Assembly (NCBI RefSeq): GCF_014269025.2
Contig: NZ_CP077094.1
Span: forward strand, 2,480,001-2,544,000
Length of the DNA stretch: 64,000 nucleotides
Direction of reading: 5' to 3'
From: Pseudomonas promysalinigenes
GTDB taxonomy: Bacteria; Pseudomonadota; Gammaproteobacteria; Pseudomonadales; Pseudomonadaceae
Below, one piece after another: positions 17,863 to 25,561 of this stretch (position 1 is the stretch's first letter; the number at the start of each line of letters is the position of its first letter). Both the position numbers and the translations under genes were made by a program. The notes beneath the pieces were generated by a model. That model made no database searches and was not told the origin of the DNA. It worked only from the letters and a program-made list of their open reading frames with translations.

Positions 17863-18247
17863 GTAACGATCCGGGCAATGGCGGAGAATGGCGCAAGGGT
17901 AACCAGTGCCCCGGTTTTTTGCCATGCCGGTGGCGCAGGTTGTAGGGGATTTCCTGATGAAGCCCTTGTCATGTTTCAACCCTTGACCCTCGGAGCTTGG
18001 CGGCGTAAGGTCCGCAACGCAATTTCGCCCCCCCGAACAGGAGCCCTGCTTTGGACAGTAGTCCCAGTCGCTTGCGACAGGCCCACAAGGCGAGCTAGTC
18101 CGGCAGTTTCCTGCCACTGTCTCGCCAAAAGTCAGACAGTGGAACCTCTGAGCCTATTAGGCATTACTTCCCCTTCTCTTTCGTGGTCCTGCGCTTATTT
18201 CTGGTTTTTTTAACCGTGCGGGCGTACGCCCGTGAAAGAGGTTTGCT
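17863..18247. other. Gene-free divergent region with structured leader of mgtC-like gene
   Basis: This 385-base stretch separates the divergent crtZ and mgtC-like genes. On the plus strand it holds a run of small hairpins: GTCGCttGCGAC near 18068-18079, GGCAGtttCCTGCC near 18102-18115, and CCACTGTC/GACAGTGG at 18114-18121 and 18135-18142. A T-run (18204-18211) and a perfect 14-base palindrome CGGGCGTACGCCCG (18219-18232) follow, just before the mgtC start. No protein-coding gene is supported. Confidence 0.5.
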
Positions 18248-18961
18248 ATGGATTGGAAAGTCTTTCTTCTGCGTGTTGGCGTCGCCCTGCTGCTGGGCGC
18301 TCTGATCGGTGCCGAACGCCAACTGCGCCAACGCCTGACCGGGCTGCGTACCAATGCCCTGGTCAGCACGGGCGCCTGCCTGTTCGTGCTGATGACCCAG
18401 GCGGTGCCGGGCATGGCCCCGGCAGACGCGTCGCGAGTGGCCGCCTATGTTGTGTCGGGTATCGGTTTCTTAGGTGGTGGCGTGATCATGCGCGATGGCT
18501 TCAATGTGCGTGGCCTGAACACCGCCGCTACGCTCTGGTGCACCGCAGCTGTCGGCGTGTTGTGTAGCCTGGGCCTGCTGCTGGAGGCAGTGTTGGGCAG
18601 CCTGATGGTGCTGTGTGCCAACATCCTGCTGCGCGACATCGCCCAACGGCTTGACCGCCAGGAAGTGCTACCGGCTAGCGAAGTGGAACAGCATTATGAA
18701 GTGCGCATCATTTGCCGCGCCGAGGATGAGATACAGGTACGCAGCCTGATGCTGCATAGCCTCGGCGACCCGCAATTGCGCCTGCAGTCATTGCACAGCG
18801 AGGATCTGACTAACCCTGCTCGCCTGGAAGTGCGCGCAGAACTGCTCGGCAACCCGCAAGCCCCGGCGCAACTGGAACGGCTAGTCAGCCGGGTTAGCCT
18901 TGAAAAAGGCGTGAGCTCGGTGCGCTGGCAGTTGCAGCCTCAAGTAATGGCGGCTGACTAG
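18248..18961 (+). CDS. MgtC/SapB family membrane protein
   Basis: A 237-residue protein with an N-terminal MgtC domain of about four to five helices (residues 5-135). LLLGALIGAERQLRQRLTGLRTNALV and the YVVSGIGFLGGGVIMRDG loop are the family signatures. The soluble C-terminal part (about 150-232) is ACT-like. MgtC proteins help bacteria grow at low magnesium and modulate the F-type ATPase. The leader upstream is unusually structured. The stop overlaps the 3' end of the convergent dksA2-like gene. Confidence 0.88.
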   Translation: MDWKVFLLRVGVALLLGALIGAERQLRQRLTGLRTNALVSTGACLFVLMTQAVPGMAPADASRVAAYVVSGIGFLGGGVIMRDGFNVRGLNTAATLWCTAAVGVLCSLGLLLEAVLGSLMVLCANILLRDIAQRLDRQEVLPASEVEQHYEVRIICRAEDEIQVRSLMLHSLGDPQLRLQSLHSEDLTNPARLEVRAELLGNPQAPAQLERLVSRVSLEKGVSSVRWQLQPQVMAAD

Positions 18962-19365
18962 CGCTCATCGCGCAGGTGCCGCTCTTTCTGCTCCTGACGC
19001 TCCTTGGCCTCAATGCATAGGGTTGCGGTTGGGCGCAGGAGTAGCCGTCGCAGGCCGATTGGCTCCCCGGTTTCCTCGCACCAGCCGTACTCACCACGGG
19101 CCAGGCGCTCCAGTGCCTGGTCAATCTTGTCGAGGAGCTTCTTCTCCCGCTCCAGGGAACGCAGCCTCCACTGTCGTTCCTCCTCTGCACTGCCGATATC
19201 AGCCGGGTCGCTAAGCACCTCTTGTTCGCGCAAGGCCTGAAATTCTTCCTCGATCCGAGCTTGCAGATCAGCGCGTTGATCCAGCAGAAGTCTACGGAAA
19301 AATTGCTGTTGGACTTCGTTCATGTAGGCTGCAGGCGCTTGGCTGAGCAGTTCATCTTCTGTCAT
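18958..19365 (-). CDS. dksA2: DksA2-type zinc-independent DksA paralogue
   Basis: A 135-residue DksA-family transcription factor with a coiled coil (about 20-90) carrying acidic residues at its tip (DPADIG) and a degenerate C-terminal finger. Instead of four cysteines it has Cys96-x2-Thr99 and Cys117-x2-Ala120, the pattern of P. aeruginosa DksA2, which works with ppGpp on RNA polymerase without structural zinc. Such paralogues replace DksA during zinc starvation. A Zur-like palindrome lies about 38 bases upstream of the start. Convergent with mgtC. Confidence 0.9.
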   Translation of the reverse strand: MTEDELLSQAPAAYMNEVQQQFFRRLLLDQRADLQARIEEEFQALREQEVLSDPADIGSAEEERQWRLRSLEREKKLLDKIDQALERLARGEYGWCEETGEPIGLRRLLLRPTATLCIEAKERQEQKERHLRDER

Positions 19366-19402
19366 CTAGGCACTCTCGCTTAACCGAAAAGCCAAAGTGT
19401 TA

Positions 19403-19412
19403 CGTTATAACG
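19403..19412. promoter_or_regulatory. Zur-box-like palindrome upstream of dksA2
   Basis: CGTTATAACG is a perfect 10-base palindrome within GTTACGTTATAACGATTT, resembling the GTTATAn-type core of gammaproteobacterial Zur operators. It sits 38 bases upstream of dksA2 and 64 bases upstream of the divergent GNAT gene. Zur control of dksA2 is known in P. aeruginosa; the assignment here is inferred from the match and the position. Confidence 0.45.
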
Positions 19413-19475
19413 ATTTAAGTGCAAGCTTCGCGCTACCATCACTTTGGCCCGCCAGCCCATCAAAGGATCATCAGC

Positions 19476-20003
19476 ATGCACATCCGCCCCACCCTGCCTT
19501 CTGATATCAGTCGATTGATCGAGATTGAACACTCTGCGGCCCAAGCTTTTCGGCAGTTTCCGGAGCTGGCGTGGTTGGCAGGGGCCGAGGGGCTTGATAG
19601 GGATGCGCACACAGCCTTCATCGCGGCCAGTGGCAGTTGGCTGGCCGAAAATGATCAAGGCCAGGCCGTGGGTTTCGTGTGCTTGACCATTGAGGAGCAG
19701 GCGCTGCATATCCACGAGCTATCGGTGAGGCTGCAGTCGCAGGGCAAAGGAATCGGCAGGTGCTTACTGGACAAGGTGCGTGCCCTAGCACGCCTGAGTG
19801 ATCTGCCCATGGTGACCCTGACCACATTTGCCCATGTGCCTTGGAATGGGCCTTTTTATGCAAAATACGGTTTCGAGGTACTCGAAGAGCAACGCCTTGG
19901 GGCCAGGTTGCAAGCTATTCTTGCAACTGAGCGCGCTCAGGGTTTGCCCAGGCGCTGCGCGATGGGCCTGTTACTAAGCACTCAGGATGCAGAGGGCGGT
20001 TGA
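19476..20003 (+). CDS. GNAT family N-acetyltransferase
   Basis: A 175-residue GNAT acetyltransferase. HIHELSVRLQSQGKGIGRCLLDKV (about 87-110) is the acetyl-CoA-binding strand and loop, with the Q/RxxGxG pattern as QGKGIG. NGPFYAKYGFEVLEE near 128-142 is the typical C-terminal segment. The ATG at 19476 is preceded by AAAGGA. It is divergent from dksA2 and overlaps the 3' end of the convergent KfrA-like gene by 22 bases. Substrate unknown. Confidence 0.85.
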   Translation: MHIRPTLPSDISRLIEIEHSAAQAFRQFPELAWLAGAEGLDRDAHTAFIAASGSWLAENDQGQAVGFVCLTIEEQALHIHELSVRLQSQGKGIGRCLLDKVRALARLSDLPMVTLTTFAHVPWNGPFYAKYGFEVLEEQRLGARLQAILATERAQGLPRRCAMGLLLSTQDAEGG

Positions 20004-20965
20004 GCGGTGCTGGCGTCGCCGACTGCATCGCGTTTTTGCAGTTCATCCTTGAGCAGTTGCAGTTGCCTGGCCTGCTCGATGGAAATAGCACGACTGTTTT
20101 CTAGGCTCTGTGCCTGCGCCTGTAATTGACGGCGCATCTCATCGCTGGCGCCTTGAGCCTGGGCCAAGATCGTTCGCAGCCCCTGGATCTGCGCATCGCG
20201 TTGTTCAAGTAGCTCGTCTTTGACCTTGCATTCACTGGCCGCCTGGCGATGCTCACCGAGCATACGTTCGTTGTCGCGATGCAAACGAGTCAGTTCGTCC
20301 TGTTTGACGATCATGCCCTGCTGCAATTGACGCAGTTCCACCTGCAGTTGTTGAACCTGCGCCTCTTGTCTGCGCTGGTCTTGCTCACGCTGTTCACGAC
20401 TGGCGTTGCGGTAGTGCTCTAGTGCCTCGCGCGCATGGCGGTGCTTGTCCTCCAACGAGCGGATTTGTTCATCCTTGTCTGCCAGACGCACCTGCAGCTC
20501 ACCTAACGACTGGTTGAGGCTGGCGTTGCGCAATTGCTCGGCCTGCAGGGAGTTCTGGACGGTTATCAGACGTTCGGACTCTGCCGCCAGGGCGGAGGCT
20601 TGCACCTGCTGTTGCTGCACAGCAGCTGCCAACGCTTGCTGCGTCTGTTGTAACAGATTCTCCAGCTGCTCCCGCTGCTCAAGAAACGCAGCCTCGGCCT
20701 GGTCGATACGGGCGTTACCCTCTTCCTCCACCTGAGCAGCCAGTTGCGAAACCAGCTTGGTGAGCGCATCACTAAGCGCCGCCTGGCCCTGCAGGCCGGC
20801 AGGTTTGGAGGCCTCCAACTCCTTCAAGTAGCGGTGGATGGTGGTCTTTGAGCCGGTATTACCCAGTTCGATACGTACTGCATCGATGCTGGGGTATTCG
20901 CCCCGGGCGATCAGGACTTGCCGAGCCTGCTGCACTACTGCTTTGTTGATACCACCCCGGGCCAT
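19982..20965 (-). CDS. KfrA-like DNA-binding coiled-coil protein
   Basis: A 327-residue protein with an N-terminal helix-turn-helix (KfrA_N type, about 1-75; GINKAVVQQARQVLIARGEYPSIDAVRIELGNTGSKTTIHRYLKE) followed by a long glutamine- and leucine-rich coiled coil (about 85-310). KfrA of broad-host-range plasmids has this build and autorepresses through a palindromic operator. The ATG at 20965 has AGGAG; the frame continues upstream through the operator region but similarity stops here. Two palindromes lie just upstream. This copy is chromosomal with no plasmid genes around it. Confidence 0.85.
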   Translation of the reverse strand: MARGGINKAVVQQARQVLIARGEYPSIDAVRIELGNTGSKTTIHRYLKELEASKPAGLQGQAALSDALTKLVSQLAAQVEEEGNARIDQAEAAFLEQREQLENLLQQTQQALAAAVQQQQVQASALAAESERLITVQNSLQAEQLRNASLNQSLGELQVRLADKDEQIRSLEDKHRHAREALEHYRNASREQREQDQRRQEAQVQQLQVELRQLQQGMIVKQDELTRLHRDNERMLGEHRQAASECKVKDELLEQRDAQIQGLRTILAQAQGASDEMRRQLQAQAQSLENSRAISIEQARQLQLLKDELQKRDAVGDASTAQPPSAS

Positions 20966-20987
20966 GGTTGCTCCTACTATTTCGTAG

Positions 20988-21017
20988 CATGGTACGTACC
21001 ATGTATTTACATGTGAT
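20988..21017. promoter_or_regulatory. Overlapping palindromes upstream of the KfrA-like gene
   Basis: CATGGTACGTACCATG (20988-21003) is a perfect 16-base palindrome. It overlaps a second dyad, CATGTA-TT-TACATG (21000-21013), and the element TTACATGTGAT (21007-21017). The start codon of the gene is 22 bases away, so occupancy would block its promoter. Autoregulation is inferred from the KfrA precedent. Confidence 0.65.
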
Positions 21018-21031
21018 TTTTGCTCTTTCAA

Positions 21032-21506
21032 GAACGGATTTCAAGATCTTTCTCAGATGGAATAATCACGGCTTATCACATGTAAGTGCAGGCAAGCCAA
21101 GCAGTACGGTGCTGTATGCACGCTTAAGTCGGCACAAGGGTCGAGAGGGCTGGTTATGCTCGGCCGCTTCATGAAATCGCTGCCAATCAGCGATGACTCC
21201 TGGCGCCGAGTGGGCAGGGCTTCGGGGTGCCTTTGGGAAGGTCCAGAGTCAAGCAGCGCGCCGAGATGGACCTTGAGCCGCGCACTTTCCTAGCTGCGCA
21301 CCATCAGTCAGTAGCTCAAGTGAGATTGGAAGGGCAATTCAGGTAACTGCGACCGGAATCTAACAACTAGCAGCAGCGTGGCTGCTGCCAGTCGAGTCGG
21401 ACAATGCGCTGGGCACTAGGAAAGGGCTGGCGCCCTTATATGCGTAGGTATGGTGCGGGGCGCTTTACGTCTACATGCGCACTGACGGGGATGACCGCTG
21501 CTCGGG
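21032..21506. other. Gene-free stretch between kfrA-like and tenA
   Basis: About 475 bases with no supportable gene. The left end carries the operator-like repeats of the KfrA-like gene. The rest has scattered short open frames (for example from 21156) without a ribosome site or recognisable residues. No tRNA-like cloverleaf or U-tailed hairpin was evident. Confidence 0.4.
21075..21085. repeat. Distal inverted copy of the KfrA-region element
   Basis: ATCACATGTAA is an exact inverted copy of TTACATGTGAT at 21007-21017, 57 bases away. The pair could allow looping or cooperative binding by a long coiled-coil dimer. Confidence 0.5.
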
Positions 21507-22166
21507 TCAAGGTTGTGCATCGAGCCCCATCTGCCAGAAGTCTGCCTCTAGCCGCGATGCCTGACCGAAAATCTGCGCCAGCTCGATGAACCGCTGTTCA
21601 GTCATGCTTCGCGCTGCCAGCTCATCCAAGTGCTTGCGCGCCGCCGCTGCCACGCCTTGGTAAGCCTCGCCGGCATACTCGCTGATCCATTCTCGGTACG
21701 GGTGCTGGCTCAAGTCGCCAATACGCTGCGCGAGTGTGCGGCCGATTTCGGCGTAACCGATTACACAGGGTGCCAGCGCCACATGCAGTTCGAGCAAATC
21801 ACCTGCTGCGCCGCAATCCAGAACGTAGCGGGTGTATGCCACAGTCGCCTGATGCTCCGGTGCTGCCTGGATGTCGGCTTGCGACAAGCCCCACCGCGCG
21901 CACAACCTAAGGTGCAGTTCGGTCTCGTCAAGTATTGCTGCAAGGCCGGACTGGGCCGCACGAATGTCCGCGGGCAGGCGGCTTTTGTAAGCCGCCAGTG
22001 CCCAGGCACGGGCGAATTGAATGAGAAACAGATAATCCTGGATCAGATAAGTCCGAAAGGCCTCTTCGGGCAAAGTGCCCTCGCCCATCTGCCGGACGAA
22101 ATCGTGATCGACATAACTATTCCACTGCGTGCTGCCAGCGGACTTCAAACGTTCGAAAATATCCAT
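21507..22166 (-). CDS. tenA: TenA thiaminase II / aminopyrimidine aminohydrolase
   Basis: A 219-residue TenA of the cysteine-containing class. Cys134 in ALAPCVIGYAEIG is the catalytic nucleophile; LIQDYLFLIQFARAWALA (41-58), EWISEYAGEAYQG and SRLEADFW contain the conserved Tyr, Glu and Trp positions. It salvages the pyrimidine half of degraded thiamine by releasing 4-amino-5-hydroxymethyl-2-methylpyrimidine. Its ATG is two bases after the stop of a second TenA-like gene, and both follow a TPP riboswitch, confirming the thiamine link. Confidence 0.93.
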   Translation of the reverse strand: MDIFERLKSAGSTQWNSYVDHDFVRQMGEGTLPEEAFRTYLIQDYLFLIQFARAWALAAYKSRLPADIRAAQSGLAAILDETELHLRLCARWGLSQADIQAAPEHQATVAYTRYVLDCGAAGDLLELHVALAPCVIGYAEIGRTLAQRIGDLSQHPYREWISEYAGEAYQGVAAAARKHLDELAARSMTEQRFIELAQIFGQASRLEADFWQMGLDAQP

Positions 22167-22168
22167 GC

Positions 22169-22816
22169 TCAGGCCTGCTCGTGGTAAACGGCATCGAAGA
22201 AAGACAGTTCCAACGCCACCGTCCGTGCGAAGAAATCGCTGGCCACCGCCGCCTCTTTTGGCCCTACCCGGTCCAGTTCGGCTTTGAGAAACCCTACGAA
22301 GTCACAGAACGCTGGGTTGTCATGCAGTGTGATCCACTCGGCGTAGACGAAGTTGTCAGGCAGTGGCTTGGGTGCCTTGAGCGCCCAGTCCAGGTAAAGG
22401 CCCTCCGCCACATTGAGCACCGCCAGAGCAGCTGCATAAGAGCGAGTATCAGCAGCCTCGCGCATGATCGCCTTGAAACCTGCGGTGGGCGCGGTATCGG
22501 CAGGTTGCATACGTTGCGCCTCACTGACGCCCAACGCCTGGAAGGCGCGTAGGAAGTAGGTGTTTTCATCGCTGCAGATCATGCCCGCGAAGCGGCCAAA
22601 GCGCAGACGAGCTTCATAAGTGTCCGCGCTGGCGATGGCAGCGCCAAGCAGGGTCACGAAGCTGTCGAGAAAGCGGTGATCCTGGATCAGGTAACGGATC
22701 ATGACCTGATCCGGCACGCTGGCCGTGCAAAGCTCGGTGACGAATCGGTGTTCAATCGCCGCTGACCAGGTCGATTGGTTCTGACGTTGCAAAGTATCGC
22801 TGAAGCGTTCAGCCAT
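22169..22816 (-). CDS. TenA_E-like protein lacking the catalytic cysteine
   Basis: A 215-residue TenA-fold protein. It keeps RYLIQDHRFLDSFVTLLG and the C-terminal FFARTVALELSFFDAVYH but has VLNVAEGLYLDWA where TenA_C enzymes have the cysteine, so it belongs to the Glu-type (TenA_E) group. Members of that group act earlier in base-degraded thiamine salvage, for example on formylaminopyrimidines. The ATG at 22816 has a GGGGGAG site. First gene after the riboswitch, next to tenA; the two probably act in sequence. Confidence 0.82.
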   Translation of the reverse strand: MAERFSDTLQRQNQSTWSAAIEHRFVTELCTASVPDQVMIRYLIQDHRFLDSFVTLLGAAIASADTYEARLRFGRFAGMICSDENTYFLRAFQALGVSEAQRMQPADTAPTAGFKAIMREAADTRSYAAALAVLNVAEGLYLDWALKAPKPLPDNFVYAEWITLHDNPAFCDFVGFLKAELDRVGPKEAAVASDFFARTVALELSFFDAVYHEQA

Positions 22817-22909
22817 GCTGCTCTCCCCCTTGGGAATGACAGCGAGACCTTTGTGGCTTGGCATGGTGTGGCCTCGCAGTGAGGCCGGCTAAAAGGCAGG
22901 TCGGCAGTC

Positions 22910-23003
22910 CCATCCCTTCGCCGGCATGATCCGGATCAGGTTCGAAGGGTCACCGCGCTGCTATGCCAGCGGTTTCTCAGCCCGTTGCAGGGCTCCCCTT
23001 GGT
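22910..23003 (-). promoter_or_regulatory. TPP (thi-box) riboswitch
   Basis: Read on the minus strand, the stretch has all conserved TPP aptamer pieces in order: AAGGGGAGCC, GGGCTGAGA, GACCCTTCGAACCTGATC, then CGGATCATGCCGGCG and AGGGA. This is a textbook thi-box. A GGCCTCACTGCGAGGCC hairpin (22870-22886) between aptamer and start codon could be the expression platform. It should repress the two TenA genes when thiamine pyrophosphate is plentiful. Confidence 0.95.
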
Positions 23004-23180
23004 AGGCGACAGATATACAGCGCCAGACTCCGCTTGTCATCATTGGCCTGGTGCACGTGGCCTGGGCCTTTACTTTGCCGCGCATCGAGGCAAACAGGTA
23101 AGGCATTTAGCCACTAGTCATCAGGCTGTCATCTGCTTGTCGTATTTTCATCTGATCACCCAGGGTCAGGACTACCAGCA

Positions 23181-25496
23181 GTGATCCGTCGCTCTCACTC
23201 TTCTACAGGCGTTCTACGCTTGTTGATCCTGACGCTCTGCGCAGCAACCCTGATCTTCCTGTGGGGGCTGTACTTCACTCAGAAGGCCGCTGCGCGCAGG
23301 GATGTGCTGGCCGCCAAGGCAGCGCAGCAGCTGAACCTTGCCAGTGTCGTTGCACAGAGCCTGTGCCAACTGGTCGACCGCACCCAGCGTATGCTCCAGA
23401 TAACCCTGAGCGAGGGTAAATCCCTGAATGCCGGCAACCCTAACCTGCCCAGGCTGTTCACCGACGACCCGCTCTTCAAGGGCATAGGGCTCTATAACCG
23501 CCAGGGCCAGTTACTAGTCGCTAGCGTCGAGGGCCAACCAGCCCTCCTACCGCCCAGGTGGCTGGATCAACTGAACCTGCACGCCAGGCAATTCGGATTC
23601 ACGCCCTTCCTGCTCCCGCCCCCCCTGCCAGCCCCGCTCGACTGGCATCAGTTCTTCATGCTGCCGCTGCCGGGCCTCAATGGTGATGAGCCAAACACGC
23701 TTGTTGTTATGCAGCTCGACCTGAGTTACCTAGGAGCATTGTTGCAGCCTATCGATCTGGGCGAGAGCCGCTTGGTACGGCTGCTCCAGAGCAATGGCCA
23801 GGAACGCCTGCGCATCGATACCCACGCAATGCCGGTGGCAGGCGACAGCTTCGCACCGGGCATGGCGGATACCGGCCAGCGCTCTCGGCAAATGACACAG
23901 TTCGTTGACGGCGTTCCCTATCAGAGCCTGTATCGCAGCGTGCCTGAGCACGCTTTCAGCGTAGTGGTCAGCCAGCGGTATGACCAAATGCTGGCCCCTT
24001 GGGCAAAAGCTTACACACGCCAGTTATGGTTCAACCTAGGCATGACACTGGTGATTCTCACCGGTTTGGCCTGGGCCTTGCGCCTACTGCGCAAGCGTCA
24101 AGAGGCGTTTTGCGACCTCGAGCACGCTCAGCAGGTCAACCAGCAGTTGATCGGCCGGCTCGAGGCCGAGCACCGGCGCAGCAGCCACGCGGCTGCGACC
24201 GACCACCTGAGCGGCCTACACAACCGCCGCCAGTTCGTCGAAATGGCCGAGCAAGCGCTGACCCGACAGCGGGGCAAGCGCTGTTTGATGGCTATCCTGT
24301 TCATCGACATGGACCGCTTCAAATCGATCAACGACTCTCTGGGGCACAAAATTGGCGACCTGCTGCTGCAGGCGGTGGCCGGGCGCATACGCCGGCTGCT
24401 TGAGCCTGGGGATGAGGCGTCACGCTTTGGCGGTGACGAATTCGTGGTGCTGCTGGCCGGCGAACGCAGTGAGGAACAGATCACCGTCTGGGTGCACACA
24501 CTGGTAAAAAAACTTTCGGCCACCTATGCCCTCGATGGCCAAGAGGTCAATACCAGCCCGAGTGTCGGGGTCAGCATCTGCCCGCGCGACGGCCAGGACA
24601 TCGACAGTTTGATACGCTTTGCCGACGCTGCCATGTACTGCGCCAAGCAGGCTGGCCGTGCGCAGTATCGGTTTTTCGACCCGTCGCTGAACCGCTCCGA
24701 TATTCAGGCCTTTGCACTCGAACAGGCCTTCGGCAGCGCCTTGAGCGGGCGGCAGTTCGTGCTGCACTACCAGCCTCAAGTCCGCCTGGATAACCATCGT
24801 GTGCTCGGCTATGAAGCTTTGGTAAGGTGGGACCACCCCGATTTCGGGCTGCTTTATCCGGACAGATTTATCGATCTTGCCGAGCGCAGCGGCTTCATCA
24901 TTGAGCTTGGCTGGGAGGTGTTGCGTTTGGCGTGCGAAGACCTCGAACGCTGGCAGGCAAAGGGCCATGAGGCCCGGCTGGCCGTCAATGTCTCAGCCAT
25001 GCAGTTGCGTCAGGCCGACTTCAGTACCCGCTTGCTGGCCAAGCTGGAGTATCACGGCATCATGCCCCATCGCCTGGAGCTGGAAATTACCGAAACCACC
25101 ATTCTTGACTCGCAAGGCACCGCAATCGATCACCTGCATCGCCTGCGCGCTGCCGGCCTGGGCATCAGCCTGGATGACTTCGGCCGCGGCTATGCGGGCT
25201 TCGCGCACCTGCAATCGCTGCCACTGAGCAAACTGAAGATCGACCGCTCGCTGATCGCCCCCTTATCCAACAGTTACGACGACAGTCCAATCGTGTCATC
25301 GACCATCATCCTGGCCAAACGGCTGGGCCTGGAAGTGGTGGCCGAAGGCGTCGAGACCCGTGAGCAAGTGGTGTGCCTGAAGCTAGCTGGCTGCGATATC
25401 GCCCAGGGCTATCACTTCAGCCGCCCCCTGTCGGCAGCGCAGTTGCGCGAATATCCACCGTTCAACGGCTGCGAGGAAAAACCTTGCCTGGCGTGA
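23181..25496 (+). CDS. Membrane GGDEF-EAL cyclic di-GMP protein
   Basis: A 771-residue protein: an N-terminal helix (about 12-32), a periplasmic sensor region to about 280, a second helix (about 283-303), a short coiled linker, GGDEF (about 340-500) and EAL (about 515-760). The diguanylate cyclase site RFGGDEF is intact. The EAL side keeps YEALVRW, VNVSAMQL, ELEITETTI, DDFGRGYAGF (usual T replaced by R), KIDRSLI and AEGVET, so it looks catalytically competent. Net activity cannot be predicted. Start is GTG at 23181 with no strong ribosome site, divergent from the thiamine operon. Confidence 0.92.
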   Translation: MIRRSHSSTGVLRLLILTLCAATLIFLWGLYFTQKAAARRDVLAAKAAQQLNLASVVAQSLCQLVDRTQRMLQITLSEGKSLNAGNPNLPRLFTDDPLFKGIGLYNRQGQLLVASVEGQPALLPPRWLDQLNLHARQFGFTPFLLPPPLPAPLDWHQFFMLPLPGLNGDEPNTLVVMQLDLSYLGALLQPIDLGESRLVRLLQSNGQERLRIDTHAMPVAGDSFAPGMADTGQRSRQMTQFVDGVPYQSLYRSVPEHAFSVVVSQRYDQMLAPWAKAYTRQLWFNLGMTLVILTGLAWALRLLRKRQEAFCDLEHAQQVNQQLIGRLEAEHRRSSHAAATDHLSGLHNRRQFVEMAEQALTRQRGKRCLMAILFIDMDRFKSINDSLGHKIGDLLLQAVAGRIRRLLEPGDEASRFGGDEFVVLLAGERSEEQITVWVHTLVKKLSATYALDGQEVNTSPSVGVSICPRDGQDIDSLIRFADAAMYCAKQAGRAQYRFFDPSLNRSDIQAFALEQAFGSALSGRQFVLHYQPQVRLDNHRVLGYEALVRWDHPDFGLLYPDRFIDLAERSGFIIELGWEVLRLACEDLERWQAKGHEARLAVNVSAMQLRQADFSTRLLAKLEYHGIMPHRLELEITETTILDSQGTAIDHLHRLRAAGLGISLDDFGRGYAGFAHLQSLPLSKLKIDRSLIAPLSNSYDDSPIVSSTIILAKRLGLEVVAEGVETREQVVCLKLAGCDIAQGYHFSRPLSAAQLREYPPFNGCEEKPCLA

Positions 25497-25561
25497 GCCA
25501 GACCGGACAGGCAACGCGTTAGGCGGTATGGTGTCGGCAATACGAAGCTGGCCACACTCCC

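Noticed and set aside
18219..18232. Palindrome CGGGCGTACGCCCG as an intrinsic terminator
   Set aside because: The T-run precedes the stem and the mgtC start follows within 16 bases, so termination at this point is implausible; it is listed only as part of the leader.
21156..21293. 45-codon ATG frame in the kfrA-tenA gap
   Set aside because: No ribosome site and a composition unlike a protein.
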